DNA from: Seramator thermalis
GTDB taxonomy: Bacteria > Bacteroidota > Bacteroidia > Bacteroidales > Dysgonomonadaceae
NCBI RefSeq assembly: GCF_004138125.1
Contig: NZ_RXHS01000012.1
Location: 26,332 to 90,331, forward strand
DNA length: 64,000 nucleotides
Direction: 5' to 3'
A program made the translations under genes and the position numbers. The notes under the pieces were generated by a model. It saw only the letters and a program-made list of their open reading frames with translations. It made no database searches and was not told where the DNA came from. Shown here in pieces: positions 44,023 through 52,523 of this stretch. Numbering within the stretch: position 1 is the first letter of the stretch; every line of letters starts with the position of its first letter.

Positions 44023-46404
44023 TTATTTGCCCGACTTTTTCGGGGTTGTTTTTTTCGTTCCGGTTTGTTTTTTGGTAGATTTTCCCGTTGTCTTATCCTT
44101 CTTATCCTTATCGTTTCCGGCTTCGGCAATAATCGCACGACAATCATCGAGCGTCAATTCTGACGGATTCATTTTCTTGGGAATCTTGTAATTCTCTTTT
44201 TGGAACGAAATGTAAGGGCCATAACGACCGTTTAATACCTGCAATTCGGGTTCTTCGGGAAATGTTTTGATAATTTTTTCGCGATCTTTCTGTTCTTTGG
44301 CTTCGATAAGAGCAATCGCCTCTTCGGCTGTAATTTTGAGCGGATCCATTTCCTTCGGAAGGGACACATACTTGCCATCATGCTTCACATAGGGGCCGAA
44401 ACGTCCCACTCCGACAGTCATTTCCTTCCCTCGAAATTCACCTAAATGACGGGGCAATTCGAAAAGCTTCAAGGCCTCTTCAAGCGTGATGGTCTCGATG
44501 GAGTGACCATTTTGCAGAGAAGCAAAAATCGGCTTCTCCTCTTCGTCGGATGTCCCGATTTGTGCAAGGGGGCCGAAGCGACCAATTTTGACGGACACTT
44601 GTCGTCCCGATTTGGGATCTGTACCCAAAATGCGTTCGCCCACCTTGTGTTCGGAACGCATATTCAAGGTATCCTCTACAATCGGATGAAATTCTTTATA
44701 AAAATCGGATATCGATTTGTTCCACTTTGCCTTACCTTCGGCAATCTGATCGAAATCCTTTTCCACTTCGGCCGTGAAATTGTAATCGACAATCGAGGGA
44801 AAATATTCCACCAGAAAATCATTCACTACCATGCCGATATCTGTCGGCACAAGTTTTCCCTTATCGATTGCCGTTTTCTCCTTTTTAACGACATCCTGAA
44901 TTTTCCCGTTTTTGAGTGTCAATATATTATATGTTCGAGGCTCTTCTTCCACGTTCCTTTTTTCCACATATCCGCGATTGAGAATGGTGGAAATGGTAGG
45001 AGCATACGTGGATGGGCGTCCTATTCCCAATTCTTCCATCTTGCGCACAAGCGAAGCTTCCGTGTATCGTGGCGGATGCTGTGTGAAACGCTCAGTGGCA
45101 TTGGTTTCGTTCATGACAAGTGCTTCTCCTTTTTTCATCGGTGCAAGCAAGCCACTTTCATTGTCAGCCTCCTCGTCGTCGGTGCCTTCGGTATAAACAC
45201 GCAGAAAACCGTCGAATTTCACCACTTCACCGGTTGCTACAAATTTACCGTCGGCATTCGAAATATCGATGTTGGCCGTCGTCTTTTCGAGTTCGGCATC
45301 AGCCATTTGTGAAGCAATCGTACGTTTCCGGATAAGGTCGTAAAGACGTTTCTCCTGCGCCGTTCCTTCGATATCCTGTTGGTTGAGATAGGTTGGGCGA
45401 ATGGCCTCGTGCGCCTCTTGTGCACCTTTAGACTTGGTCGTGAACTGCCGCGTTTTTACATAACGGTCGCCATATAATTCTTTGATTTCGGATTTTGCCG
45501 AATTGAGTGCCAATGTCGAAAGATTGACCGAATCGGTACGCATATAGGTTATTTTTCCCGATTCGTAAAGTCGTTGTGCCACCATCATGGTTTGAGCAAC
45601 CGAAAAGCCGAGTTTTCTCGAAGCTTCTTGTTGCAGGGTGGATGTTGTGAAAGGTGGTGCAGGTGAACGTTTGACCGGTTTGGTAACGATGTCGCCAACG
45701 GTAAAGGTTGACGATTTCAATTTCTCGAGCAACGCCAGCGCTTCTTCCTTTGTTTTCAGGCGTTTATTGTATTCGGCTTTTATTTCGTAAGTTTGTCCGC
45801 CTTCTTCCTTGGTGAAAACGGCGACAATGCGATAGGTAGCTTCCGATTTGAAATTCTGTATTTCACGCTCTCGCTCCACTATCAGCCTCACGGCAACCGA
45901 TTGCACCCTGCCTGCCGACAGCGCCGGTTTGATCTTGCGCCATAGCACTGGCGACAGTTCGAACCCTACAATACGGTCGAGCACACGGCGTGCTTGTTGG
46001 GCATCCACCAAATTCTGATCGATTTGACGTGGATTTTCGATTGCGGCAAGAATGGCCGGTTTGGTAATTTCGTGGAAAACAATGCGCTTCGTATCCTTAT
46101 TTTTCAATCCCAACACTTCGTACAAATGCCACGAAATGGCTTCTCCTTCACGGTCTTCATCGGATGCGAGCCATACAGTGTCGGCATTTTTGGCCGCTTC
46201 TTTCAGTTCGGAAACCACCTTTTTTTTATCGGCGGGAATTTCGTATATTGGTGTGAATTGATGTTCGATGTCAATGCTGAAATCTTTTTTCTTCAAATCG
46301 CGAATGTGTCCGTAACTCGACATGACGTGAAAATCTTTTCCTAAAAATTTTTCGATAGTCTTTGCTTTTGCGGGGGATTCTACGATTACCAAATTTTTTG
46401 CCAT
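44023..46404 (-). CDS. topA: DNA topoisomerase I
   Basis: 793-residue type IA topoisomerase that relaxes negative supercoils. TOPRIM starts VIVESPAKAKTIEKFLG, with acidic residues in SDEDREGEAIS. The active-site Tyr is in GKITYMRTDSVNLS. The C-terminal part has repeated topo-C segments (IGRFGPLAQIGTSDEEEKP; VGRFGPYVKHDGKYV; NGRYGPYISFQKENYKIP) instead of zinc fingers. A Lys/Thr-rich tail (KKDKTTGKSTKKQTGTKKTT) ends the protein and probably binds DNA. Confidence 0.96.
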   Translation of the reverse strand: MAKNLVIVESPAKAKTIEKFLGKDFHVMSSYGHIRDLKKKDFSIDIEHQFTPIYEIPADKKKVVSELKEAAKNADTVWLASDEDREGEAISWHLYEVLGLKNKDTKRIVFHEITKPAILAAIENPRQIDQNLVDAQQARRVLDRIVGFELSPVLWRKIKPALSAGRVQSVAVRLIVEREREIQNFKSEATYRIVAVFTKEEGGQTYEIKAEYNKRLKTKEEALALLEKLKSSTFTVGDIVTKPVKRSPAPPFTTSTLQQEASRKLGFSVAQTMMVAQRLYESGKITYMRTDSVNLSTLALNSAKSEIKELYGDRYVKTRQFTTKSKGAQEAHEAIRPTYLNQQDIEGTAQEKRLYDLIRKRTIASQMADAELEKTTANIDISNADGKFVATGEVVKFDGFLRVYTEGTDDEEADNESGLLAPMKKGEALVMNETNATERFTQHPPRYTEASLVRKMEELGIGRPSTYAPTISTILNRGYVEKRNVEEEPRTYNILTLKNGKIQDVVKKEKTAIDKGKLVPTDIGMVVNDFLVEYFPSIVDYNFTAEVEKDFDQIAEGKAKWNKSISDFYKEFHPIVEDTLNMRSEHKVGERILGTDPKSGRQVSVKIGRFGPLAQIGTSDEEEKPIFASLQNGHSIETITLEEALKLFELPRHLGEFRGKEMTVGVGRFGPYVKHDGKYVSLPKEMDPLKITAEEAIALIEAKEQKDREKIIKTFPEEPELQVLNGRYGPYISFQKENYKIPKKMNPSELTLDDCRAIIAEAGNDKDKKDKTTGKSTKKQTGTKKTTPKKSGK

Positions 46405-46520
46405 TCGATTCCTTTTTCTTTTTTACAAGTAGTTTATGCTGCTTTCGGGTGCAAAAGTAGTAATTTTGGGTTATTCGCACCTAATTTTTCGATAATTAAG
46501 TAAAATATTCGATTTCAAAG

Positions 46521-47129
46521 CTATTCATTTGTCGGGCTCAGCACTTCCACACCATAAATGGCCGACAGATCTGACAAAAGCTTCTGTGAAAGCGATCTGC
46601 GAATGCGTAATTGCATGCGGCAATCTTCGGCAAATTGCTGTTCCCACTGAACTTCGTCAAATTGTTTGAGGACGCGCATCACCTCGTTCAGCAAGTCGTA
46701 GCCGAAACGGATGTGCAGCACGTCGTCCACCGTTTTCTGCACAATCTGTGCATTGGCTATAGCCGAAGCGGCTGCCTCACGATATGCCTTGATGAGTCCG
46801 GAAGTTCCAAGAAGCGTACCGCCAAAATATCGAACCACAATAATCAGAACATCCGTTAATTCTGCCGAATTGATTTGACCCAGAATGGGTCGGCCTGCCG
46901 TTCCGGACGGTTCTCCGTCATCGTTCGATCGATAATCGGTACGCTCCCGGCCCAGCATATATGCCCAACAAACGTGACGCGCATCGTAATATTTTTTTCG
47001 AACCGATTCGATCATTTGCTTTGCTTCATCTGCCGATTCCACATGATAGGCAAACGACAAAAATTTGCTTTTCTTTTCGGTTACGATGGCTTCGCCCGAC
47101 TGATCGATGGTGAGATAAGTATCTGTCAT
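46521..47129 (-). CDS. YigZ/IMPACT-family protein
   Basis: 202-residue IMPACT/YigZ-fold protein. The start is ATG 47127-47129 (MTDTYLTIDQSGEAIVTEKK); a longer frame begins 35 codons earlier without family similarity. Signature blocks are KSKFLSFAYHVESADEA, ARHVCWAYMLG, NDDGEPSGTAGRPILGQI and VRYFGGTLLGTSGLIKAYRE. The C-terminal DUF1949-like domain is present. YigZ is a nucleic-acid-binding fold of unknown task in bacteria. Confidence 0.92.
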   Translation of the reverse strand: MTDTYLTIDQSGEAIVTEKKSKFLSFAYHVESADEAKQMIESVRKKYYDARHVCWAYMLGRERTDYRSNDDGEPSGTAGRPILGQINSAELTDVLIIVVRYFGGTLLGTSGLIKAYREAAASAIANAQIVQKTVDDVLHIRFGYDLLNEVMRVLKQFDEVQWEQQFAEDCRMQLRIRRSLSQKLLSDLSAIYGVEVLSPTNE

Positions 47130-47320
47130 TGACTTTTGAATGGTCTCTGCATGTTGCATTCCGAACAACAAAAGTACAAAATTAATTGCCGGATTAAGAT
47201 TCGCAGAATTGGCGATTAAGGTTAATTCGGTCATATTTTTTCGATAAAGCCATCCAAAGAATCAGCGTTTTCATTATTTTTAGGGCTGAAAATACAGAAT
47301 GCATCAACAAATTCATATCC

Positions 47321-48343
47321 ATGAATCGATTTATTTTTATCATTCCCGCAATTTTCCTGCTATTTCAAAGTTGCGAAAGCAAGAAAAACGGAATTATCAT
47401 GACTGTCAATGGCCCAATTTCTTCCTCTAAAATGGGTCTAACACTCACACACGAGCATGTGTTGGTCGATTTCGTCGGCGCAGATAGTTTTAGCGTTTCC
47501 ATGTATAACAAAAACGAGGTTATCGACAAAGTTCTTCCATTTCTGCAAGAAATTAAAGATTTGGGATGCACGACCTTTATGGAATGCACGCCCGAATTTT
47601 TAGGACGGGATCCGCTGCTTCTTAAAACATTGTCGGATAAAAGCGGACTGAATATTATCACGAACACGGGATATTACGGAGCCGGAAATAATAAGTTCGT
47701 TCCCTCGTCTCTTCAGAAAAAATCTGCAGAGGAATTGTCCGATATTTGGGTTGCCGAATGGCAGAACGGCATTGACGAAAGTGGCATTAAACCGGGTTTT
47801 ATAAAGATCGGAGTCGATGGCGATTCGCTTTCGTCGTTTCATCAAACGCTCATCAAAGCTGCCGGCCTGACACATCTGAAAACCGGTTTGGTGATTGCTT
47901 CTCATACGGGACCGTATATCCTTGCTTTTCAGCAGATAGAAATTCTCGAAAGCATAGGCGTATCGCCCGATGCATTTATCTGGGTGCATGCACAAAACGA
48001 GACGGACAGGTCGAAATTGGCTGGAGCAGCCTCGAAAGGTGCATGGATCAGTTTGGATAATATATCTACGGACAATATCGATGAAGTTTTATCCACCATC
48101 CGGTATTTGGATGAACGTGGCTGTTTTCATCGGATACTGCTTTCGCACGATGCAGGGTGGTTCGATCCCGCAAAACCCGATGGCGGTGATTTCAGAGGAT
48201 TCACCACGCTATTCACCAAACTTGTTCCCCTGATGCGTGAACAAGGGTTTTCGGAAGAAAAAATAAACCTTCTTTTGGTGGAAAACCCTGCAAGAGCTTT
48301 TGAAGTAAGGGTAAGGAAAATTGAAAATCAAAACACCTTCTGA
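47321..48343 (+). CDS. Phosphotriesterase-family lipoprotein
   Basis: 340-residue metal-dependent hydrolase of the phosphotriesterase-like group. It is a lipoprotein (lipobox FLLFQSC, Cys18). Metal ligands are in LTHEHVLVD (H-x-H), the carboxylated-Lys block PGFIKIGVDGDSL, VIASHTGPY, and RILLSHDAGWFDPA. Many family members are lactonases or esterases with unknown natural substrates. It is probably periplasmic. There is no clear operon partner other than the DMT permease downstream. Confidence 0.88.
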   Translation: MNRFIFIIPAIFLLFQSCESKKNGIIMTVNGPISSSKMGLTLTHEHVLVDFVGADSFSVSMYNKNEVIDKVLPFLQEIKDLGCTTFMECTPEFLGRDPLLLKTLSDKSGLNIITNTGYYGAGNNKFVPSSLQKKSAEELSDIWVAEWQNGIDESGIKPGFIKIGVDGDSLSSFHQTLIKAAGLTHLKTGLVIASHTGPYILAFQQIEILESIGVSPDAFIWVHAQNETDRSKLAGAASKGAWISLDNISTDNIDEVLSTIRYLDERGCFHRILLSHDAGWFDPAKPDGGDFRGFTTLFTKLVPLMREQGFSEEKINLLLVENPARAFEVRVRKIENQNTF

Positions 48344-48401
48344 ATATTTATTTTTATTACTTTCGTGGAATTTTACGAAATAAAACATTTCAATTTCCCA
48401 C

Positions 48402-49298
48402 GTGAAAGACAATAACAAGGCTATTCTTTACGTTTCCATAACCGTTCTGAGTTGGGCCACCGTAGCATCGGCGTTTAAACTGGCTCTATCGAGCCTTACT
48501 TATTACGAATTGCTTCTGATTGCCTCCTTCACGGCGTTGATCGCATTCGCAATTATTCTCACCTTTCGAAAGAGATGGTTTTTGCTTCGCTCGGTCAATA
48601 GAGGACAATGGAGAATGTTTGCCATTGCAGGGATGCTCAACCCTACAATGTATTATCTGGTTTTGTTCAAATCATACGAATTGCTTCCGGCTCAGATTGC
48701 GCAACCCATCAATTATATGTGGCCGGTGGTGCTTTCGGTAATGCTGGCCATTTTCGCGCGACAGCGCATCCCCGCTTTCAAATTTGCCGGTATGGCGATT
48801 TCATTAGCCGGAGTTGCGGTAATTTCTGTAGGTCCGGGACAATTAACGGGAGTCGGCCTTTCGGTGCTCGGTCTTACGTTAGGCATTGGGAGTGCTTTTG
48901 TGTGGGCAACCTACTGGCTTATAAACAGGATGAATGCCGAAACCGATCAGATCATGAGTTTATTTCTCAATTTCTTTTTCGGAACTATCTATTTGTTGAT
49001 GATTGCGCCGTTTATGAAAATCGAAATTTCTTCGTTGCAGGGTGTTTTAGCTGCGGTATATTCAGGGCTTTTCGAAATGACCATCCCTTTCATTTTTTTC
49101 GGAATAGCATTGAAGAAAACCGACAATCCTGCACTCATCAATCATTTGTGCTATCTTTCTCCGTTTCTGTCGCTTTTTATAATACACTTGATTTTAGGCG
49201 AAAGCATTTACCCCACAACATATATCGGCTTAGCTCTCATCGTAGGAGGACTTCTTTTCAATGAATATATCGGGAAGAGAATGAGCAAAAAAATCTAA
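48402..49298 (+). CDS. EamA/DMT-family permease
   Basis: 298-residue permease with about ten TM helices in two EamA repeats (SVTVLSWATVASAFKLAL-like first half; ATYWLINRMNAETDQIMSLF in the second). The start is GTG 48402. The hydrophobic first helix begins soon after, and no upstream ATG is in frame. DMT permeases export or import metabolites; the substrate is unknown. Confidence 0.85.
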   Translation: MKDNNKAILYVSITVLSWATVASAFKLALSSLTYYELLLIASFTALIAFAIILTFRKRWFLLRSVNRGQWRMFAIAGMLNPTMYYLVLFKSYELLPAQIAQPINYMWPVVLSVMLAIFARQRIPAFKFAGMAISLAGVAVISVGPGQLTGVGLSVLGLTLGIGSAFVWATYWLINRMNAETDQIMSLFLNFFFGTIYLLMIAPFMKIEISSLQGVLAAVYSGLFEMTIPFIFFGIALKKTDNPALINHLCYLSPFLSLFIIHLILGESIYPTTYIGLALIVGGLLFNEYIGKRMSKKI

Positions 49299-49472
49299 AA
49301 CCGACGCTTCTCGAACCAAAAATGTAAAATCCGATATCAATCGGGCTGTTCTTCCGGTTGTGAATGCAATATGAGATAAGCATTTATGCGCATTCTAACA
49401 TTTTCCCTCATATTCATCCAAAACAAATTGTAATCAAACACATGAAGGTTTTTTAATTGAAAACACAAAATA

Positions 49473-52145
49473 TCAATATTCATCCTTCGAATGATTGATA
49501 CCCAACAGCTTCACTATCTCGACAACCACAATCGGGACAAGAGACAATCCGAAAATATAAATCCAGTGGATATCGTCCATAGGAACAATACCGAAAATCT
49601 TCATCACTCCCGGAATCAATAGAATTGCAAACATGAGAGCCGCCGCAATGGCACTTGCTCCAATGAGTACCGGGTTGTGCAGTGGATTGGAAGTAAATGT
49701 TGATCGTTTGTTTGAATGCAAATTGCGCACATGAAAAAGTTGAGCGAAGCCCAGAACTGCAAATGCCATCGTTTGTCCCAATTGCTGTCCCCCATCGCGA
49801 AATCCGATTAAGTAGGCAAAAAGGGTAATGATGCCGATAGTTATTCCTTGATAAATAATTCGCCACGACATTCCTTTGGTGAAAAATCCTTTTTTCGGAT
49901 CTCGCGGACGTCGTGTCATAATATCTTTTTCGGCCGGATCCATGCTCAGCGCCAAAGCAGGAAGACTGTCGGTAACCAAATTGATCCACAGAATAAGAAT
50001 AGGTGTGAGCGGATTACCCAAATTCAGAATCGAAGCAATAAAGATAGCCAGCACTTCGCCGACATTCGATGAAAGCAGATACTGTATTGCTTTCAGGATA
50101 TTGTCGTAAATGCGACGTCCTTCTTCCACGGCGCCCACGATGGTGGCAAAATTATCGTCGGTTAGGACGACATCTGAAGCATCTTTGGCTACTTCTGTCC
50201 CTACAATTCCCATTGCAACCCCGATATCGGCTTGTTTCAACGCAGGCGCATCGTTTACTCCATCGCCTGTCATGGCCACTATTTCACCATTGGCCTGCCA
50301 TGCTTTCACTATTCGTACCTTATGTTCGGGTGCAACTCTTGCATATACCGAAAGGTTATACACGTTTTGAGTCAGTTCTTCATCACTCATCGCATCCAGA
50401 TCATTTCCCGTCACAGCTTTATCGCCCGCCGAATAAATTCCGATTTCTTCCGCAATTGCCATAGCCGTCACCTTGTGGTCGCCTGTGATCATCACCGGGC
50501 GTATGCCGGCCGTTTTGCACCGCTTCACGGCTTCAACTACTTCGGGACGAGCCGGATCAATCATTCCTAACAAACCGACGAAGATCAAATCATTTTCTAT
50601 TGTATCCACATTAACCTCTTTGGGAAGAGCATCAATATCTTTGTAAGCCACACCCAATACCCTCAGAGCCGATTTGGCCATGCCGATATTCTTTTCGCGA
50701 ATATTTTCTTTATCTTCTTCTGAGATAGGACGTACCTCACCTTGAATAAGAATCCGCGTACACACCTCCAAAACTTCGTCAGTTCCTCCTTTAACATTCA
50801 CACGAAGCGTATGATCGTTCAGTTTGTTAATCGTTGTCATACGCTTGCGTTCAGAGTCAAAAGGCACTTCTCCCACACGAGGAAATTGCTTCTCTTTTTC
50901 GTTTTTATTCATTTTGAGTTGCAGCGCCACATCCACAATAGCGGTTTCGGTAGGATCACCCGAATTTTGATGAGTACCGTCAGGCAACATCTTCAGATGG
51001 GCATCAGTGCATAAAAGAGAAGAAATTAGCAATGTTTGTGTATCATCGTCAATATCTTCGGGTGAGTGGAGATTTCTGAAATCAATTCGATTGCCTCCCG
51101 CCCATCCTTCTACTACGGTCATTTTGTTTTGTGTCAGCGTCCCCGTTTTATCCGAGCAAATAACAGTTGCGCTCCCCAATGTTTCTACTGAAGGAAGTGT
51201 ACGAACGATTGCATTGAGTTTTACCATGCGTTGAACACCAATGGCAAGCACAATGGTGGAAACAATTTGTAAACCTTCAGGAATGGCTGCAACTGCTAAA
51301 CTGACAGCCATCATGAACATCTCGAGCCAGTCGTGTCCATAAATAACGCCTACGGCAAAAATCACCACACAGATTCCAATCGCAACATAACCCAAAATTC
51401 GGCCAAGCTGCTGCAATCGTTTTGCCATTGGGGTTTCGGTTTCTCCTGCATTTTGCAGCATTTGGGCAATCTTTCCCACTTCGGTTTCCATTGCCGTGCT
51501 CACTACAACCCCTTTTCCTCTTCCGTAGGTTACAATACTTGTCGAATAAGCCATATTCTTCCGATCACCGAGTGGAATATCTCCTCCTTCGAGTGTCATT
51601 GTATCCTTCTCTACCGCAACGGATTCCCCCGTGAGAGCCGACTCTTGAATCTTCAAATTCACTGCTTCAATCAGCCTCATGTCTGCAGGAACAATATCTC
51701 CCGTATCCAAAACCACGATGTCTCCCGGCACAACTTCAGTCGATGGAATTTCGGTCACTTCACCATTTCTCAGCACCTTCGTATGCGGCGCACTCATTTT
51801 ATTCAAAGCTTCGAGCGACGATTGAGCTTTTCTTTCCTCAACCACACCGATAATCGCATTGACGATCAGGATAGCAAGAATTACCCATGTATCGATAAGA
51901 CCCTCGCCATTGGTCATTCCGACAATACCTGAAATAATGGCTGCAACCAGTAAGATAACCACCATACTGCTCTTAAACTGCTCCAGAAAAATGTCCCAAA
52001 GCGATTTTTGTTGGGTAGCCTTCAATATATTCGGACCAAATTTTTCTTTTCGTTTTTCTACTTCTTCTTCCGAAAGCCCAACTTCCGGCGCAACAGAAAA
52101 GTTCTTGAGTATTTCTTCGATGGATTGATTGTAAAAACTCGTCAT
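49473..52145 (-). CDS. Calcium-translocating P-type ATPase (PMCA type)
   Basis: 890-residue P-type ATPase. The phosphorylation site is CSDKTGTLTQNKM; the actuator motif is ALTGESVAVEKD. GDGVNDAPALKQADIGVAM and VMITGDHKVTAMAIAEEIG follow. M4 has VAAIPEGLQIVSTIVLAIG, and M6 has LWINLVTDSLPALALSMDP with the Asp typical of Ca2+ site residues. It is typical of bacterial PMCA-like pumps that expel Ca2+ (or Mn2+) from the cytoplasm. There are no obvious operon partners. Confidence 0.94.
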   Translation of the reverse strand: MTSFYNQSIEEILKNFSVAPEVGLSEEEVEKRKEKFGPNILKATQQKSLWDIFLEQFKSSMVVILLVAAIISGIVGMTNGEGLIDTWVILAILIVNAIIGVVEERKAQSSLEALNKMSAPHTKVLRNGEVTEIPSTEVVPGDIVVLDTGDIVPADMRLIEAVNLKIQESALTGESVAVEKDTMTLEGGDIPLGDRKNMAYSTSIVTYGRGKGVVVSTAMETEVGKIAQMLQNAGETETPMAKRLQQLGRILGYVAIGICVVIFAVGVIYGHDWLEMFMMAVSLAVAAIPEGLQIVSTIVLAIGVQRMVKLNAIVRTLPSVETLGSATVICSDKTGTLTQNKMTVVEGWAGGNRIDFRNLHSPEDIDDDTQTLLISSLLCTDAHLKMLPDGTHQNSGDPTETAIVDVALQLKMNKNEKEKQFPRVGEVPFDSERKRMTTINKLNDHTLRVNVKGGTDEVLEVCTRILIQGEVRPISEEDKENIREKNIGMAKSALRVLGVAYKDIDALPKEVNVDTIENDLIFVGLLGMIDPARPEVVEAVKRCKTAGIRPVMITGDHKVTAMAIAEEIGIYSAGDKAVTGNDLDAMSDEELTQNVYNLSVYARVAPEHKVRIVKAWQANGEIVAMTGDGVNDAPALKQADIGVAMGIVGTEVAKDASDVVLTDDNFATIVGAVEEGRRIYDNILKAIQYLLSSNVGEVLAIFIASILNLGNPLTPILILWINLVTDSLPALALSMDPAEKDIMTRRPRDPKKGFFTKGMSWRIIYQGITIGIITLFAYLIGFRDGGQQLGQTMAFAVLGFAQLFHVRNLHSNKRSTFTSNPLHNPVLIGASAIAAALMFAILLIPGVMKIFGIVPMDDIHWIYIFGLSLVPIVVVEIVKLLGINHSKDEY

Positions 52146-52523
52146 TTTTCAAACATTTATGCTCTAAGACAAAACACCTATTTTTTTTATTCATAGTTTA
52201 ACAAACGAAATTTCGAAATGTTTTTGAAGGTAAAGTATATTTGAGACAACAGCATTATCATCATCAAACAACAAATACTGTTTCAATCTATCATGCAATC
52301 ACTTCCCTCATCACTCTATTCGATATTATTAGCTGAGGAGTGGATAAATTTTCGAACAATATGTTCTACAACATAATTATTTAACATCGATGCAATTTTC
52401 ACAATTAAGCCTGTTTTTGCTAACTTTCGGCCGATATAATCGTGTTCGACTTTGCGGCAAATCACAAAGCAAAGTCGTTTTAATTTTGCATAATTCTTGA
52501 AATATTAAATCATTCTTCTCATC
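52146..52523. other. Intergenic region upstream of the EF-G2-like gene
   Basis: 378 bp between divergent genes. It contains a perfect dyad at 52448-52476 and a TAATTTTG (52481-52488) -7 candidate. The TTTG at 52451 is 26 nt from it, too far for a standard -33 box. No coding sequence is supported. Confidence 0.55.
52448..52476. promoter_or_regulatory. Inverted repeat before the EF-G2-like gene
   Basis: GACTTTGC (52448-52455) pairs with GCAAAGTC (52469-52476), with 13 bp between. It lies 5 bp upstream of the possible -7 box TAATTTTG (52481-52488). The dyad may be an operator or activator site. A CRP-like regulator activates the EF-G2 gene in Bacteroides thetaiotaomicron, so a similar site would be plausible here, but the motif itself is unproven. 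Confidence 0.5.
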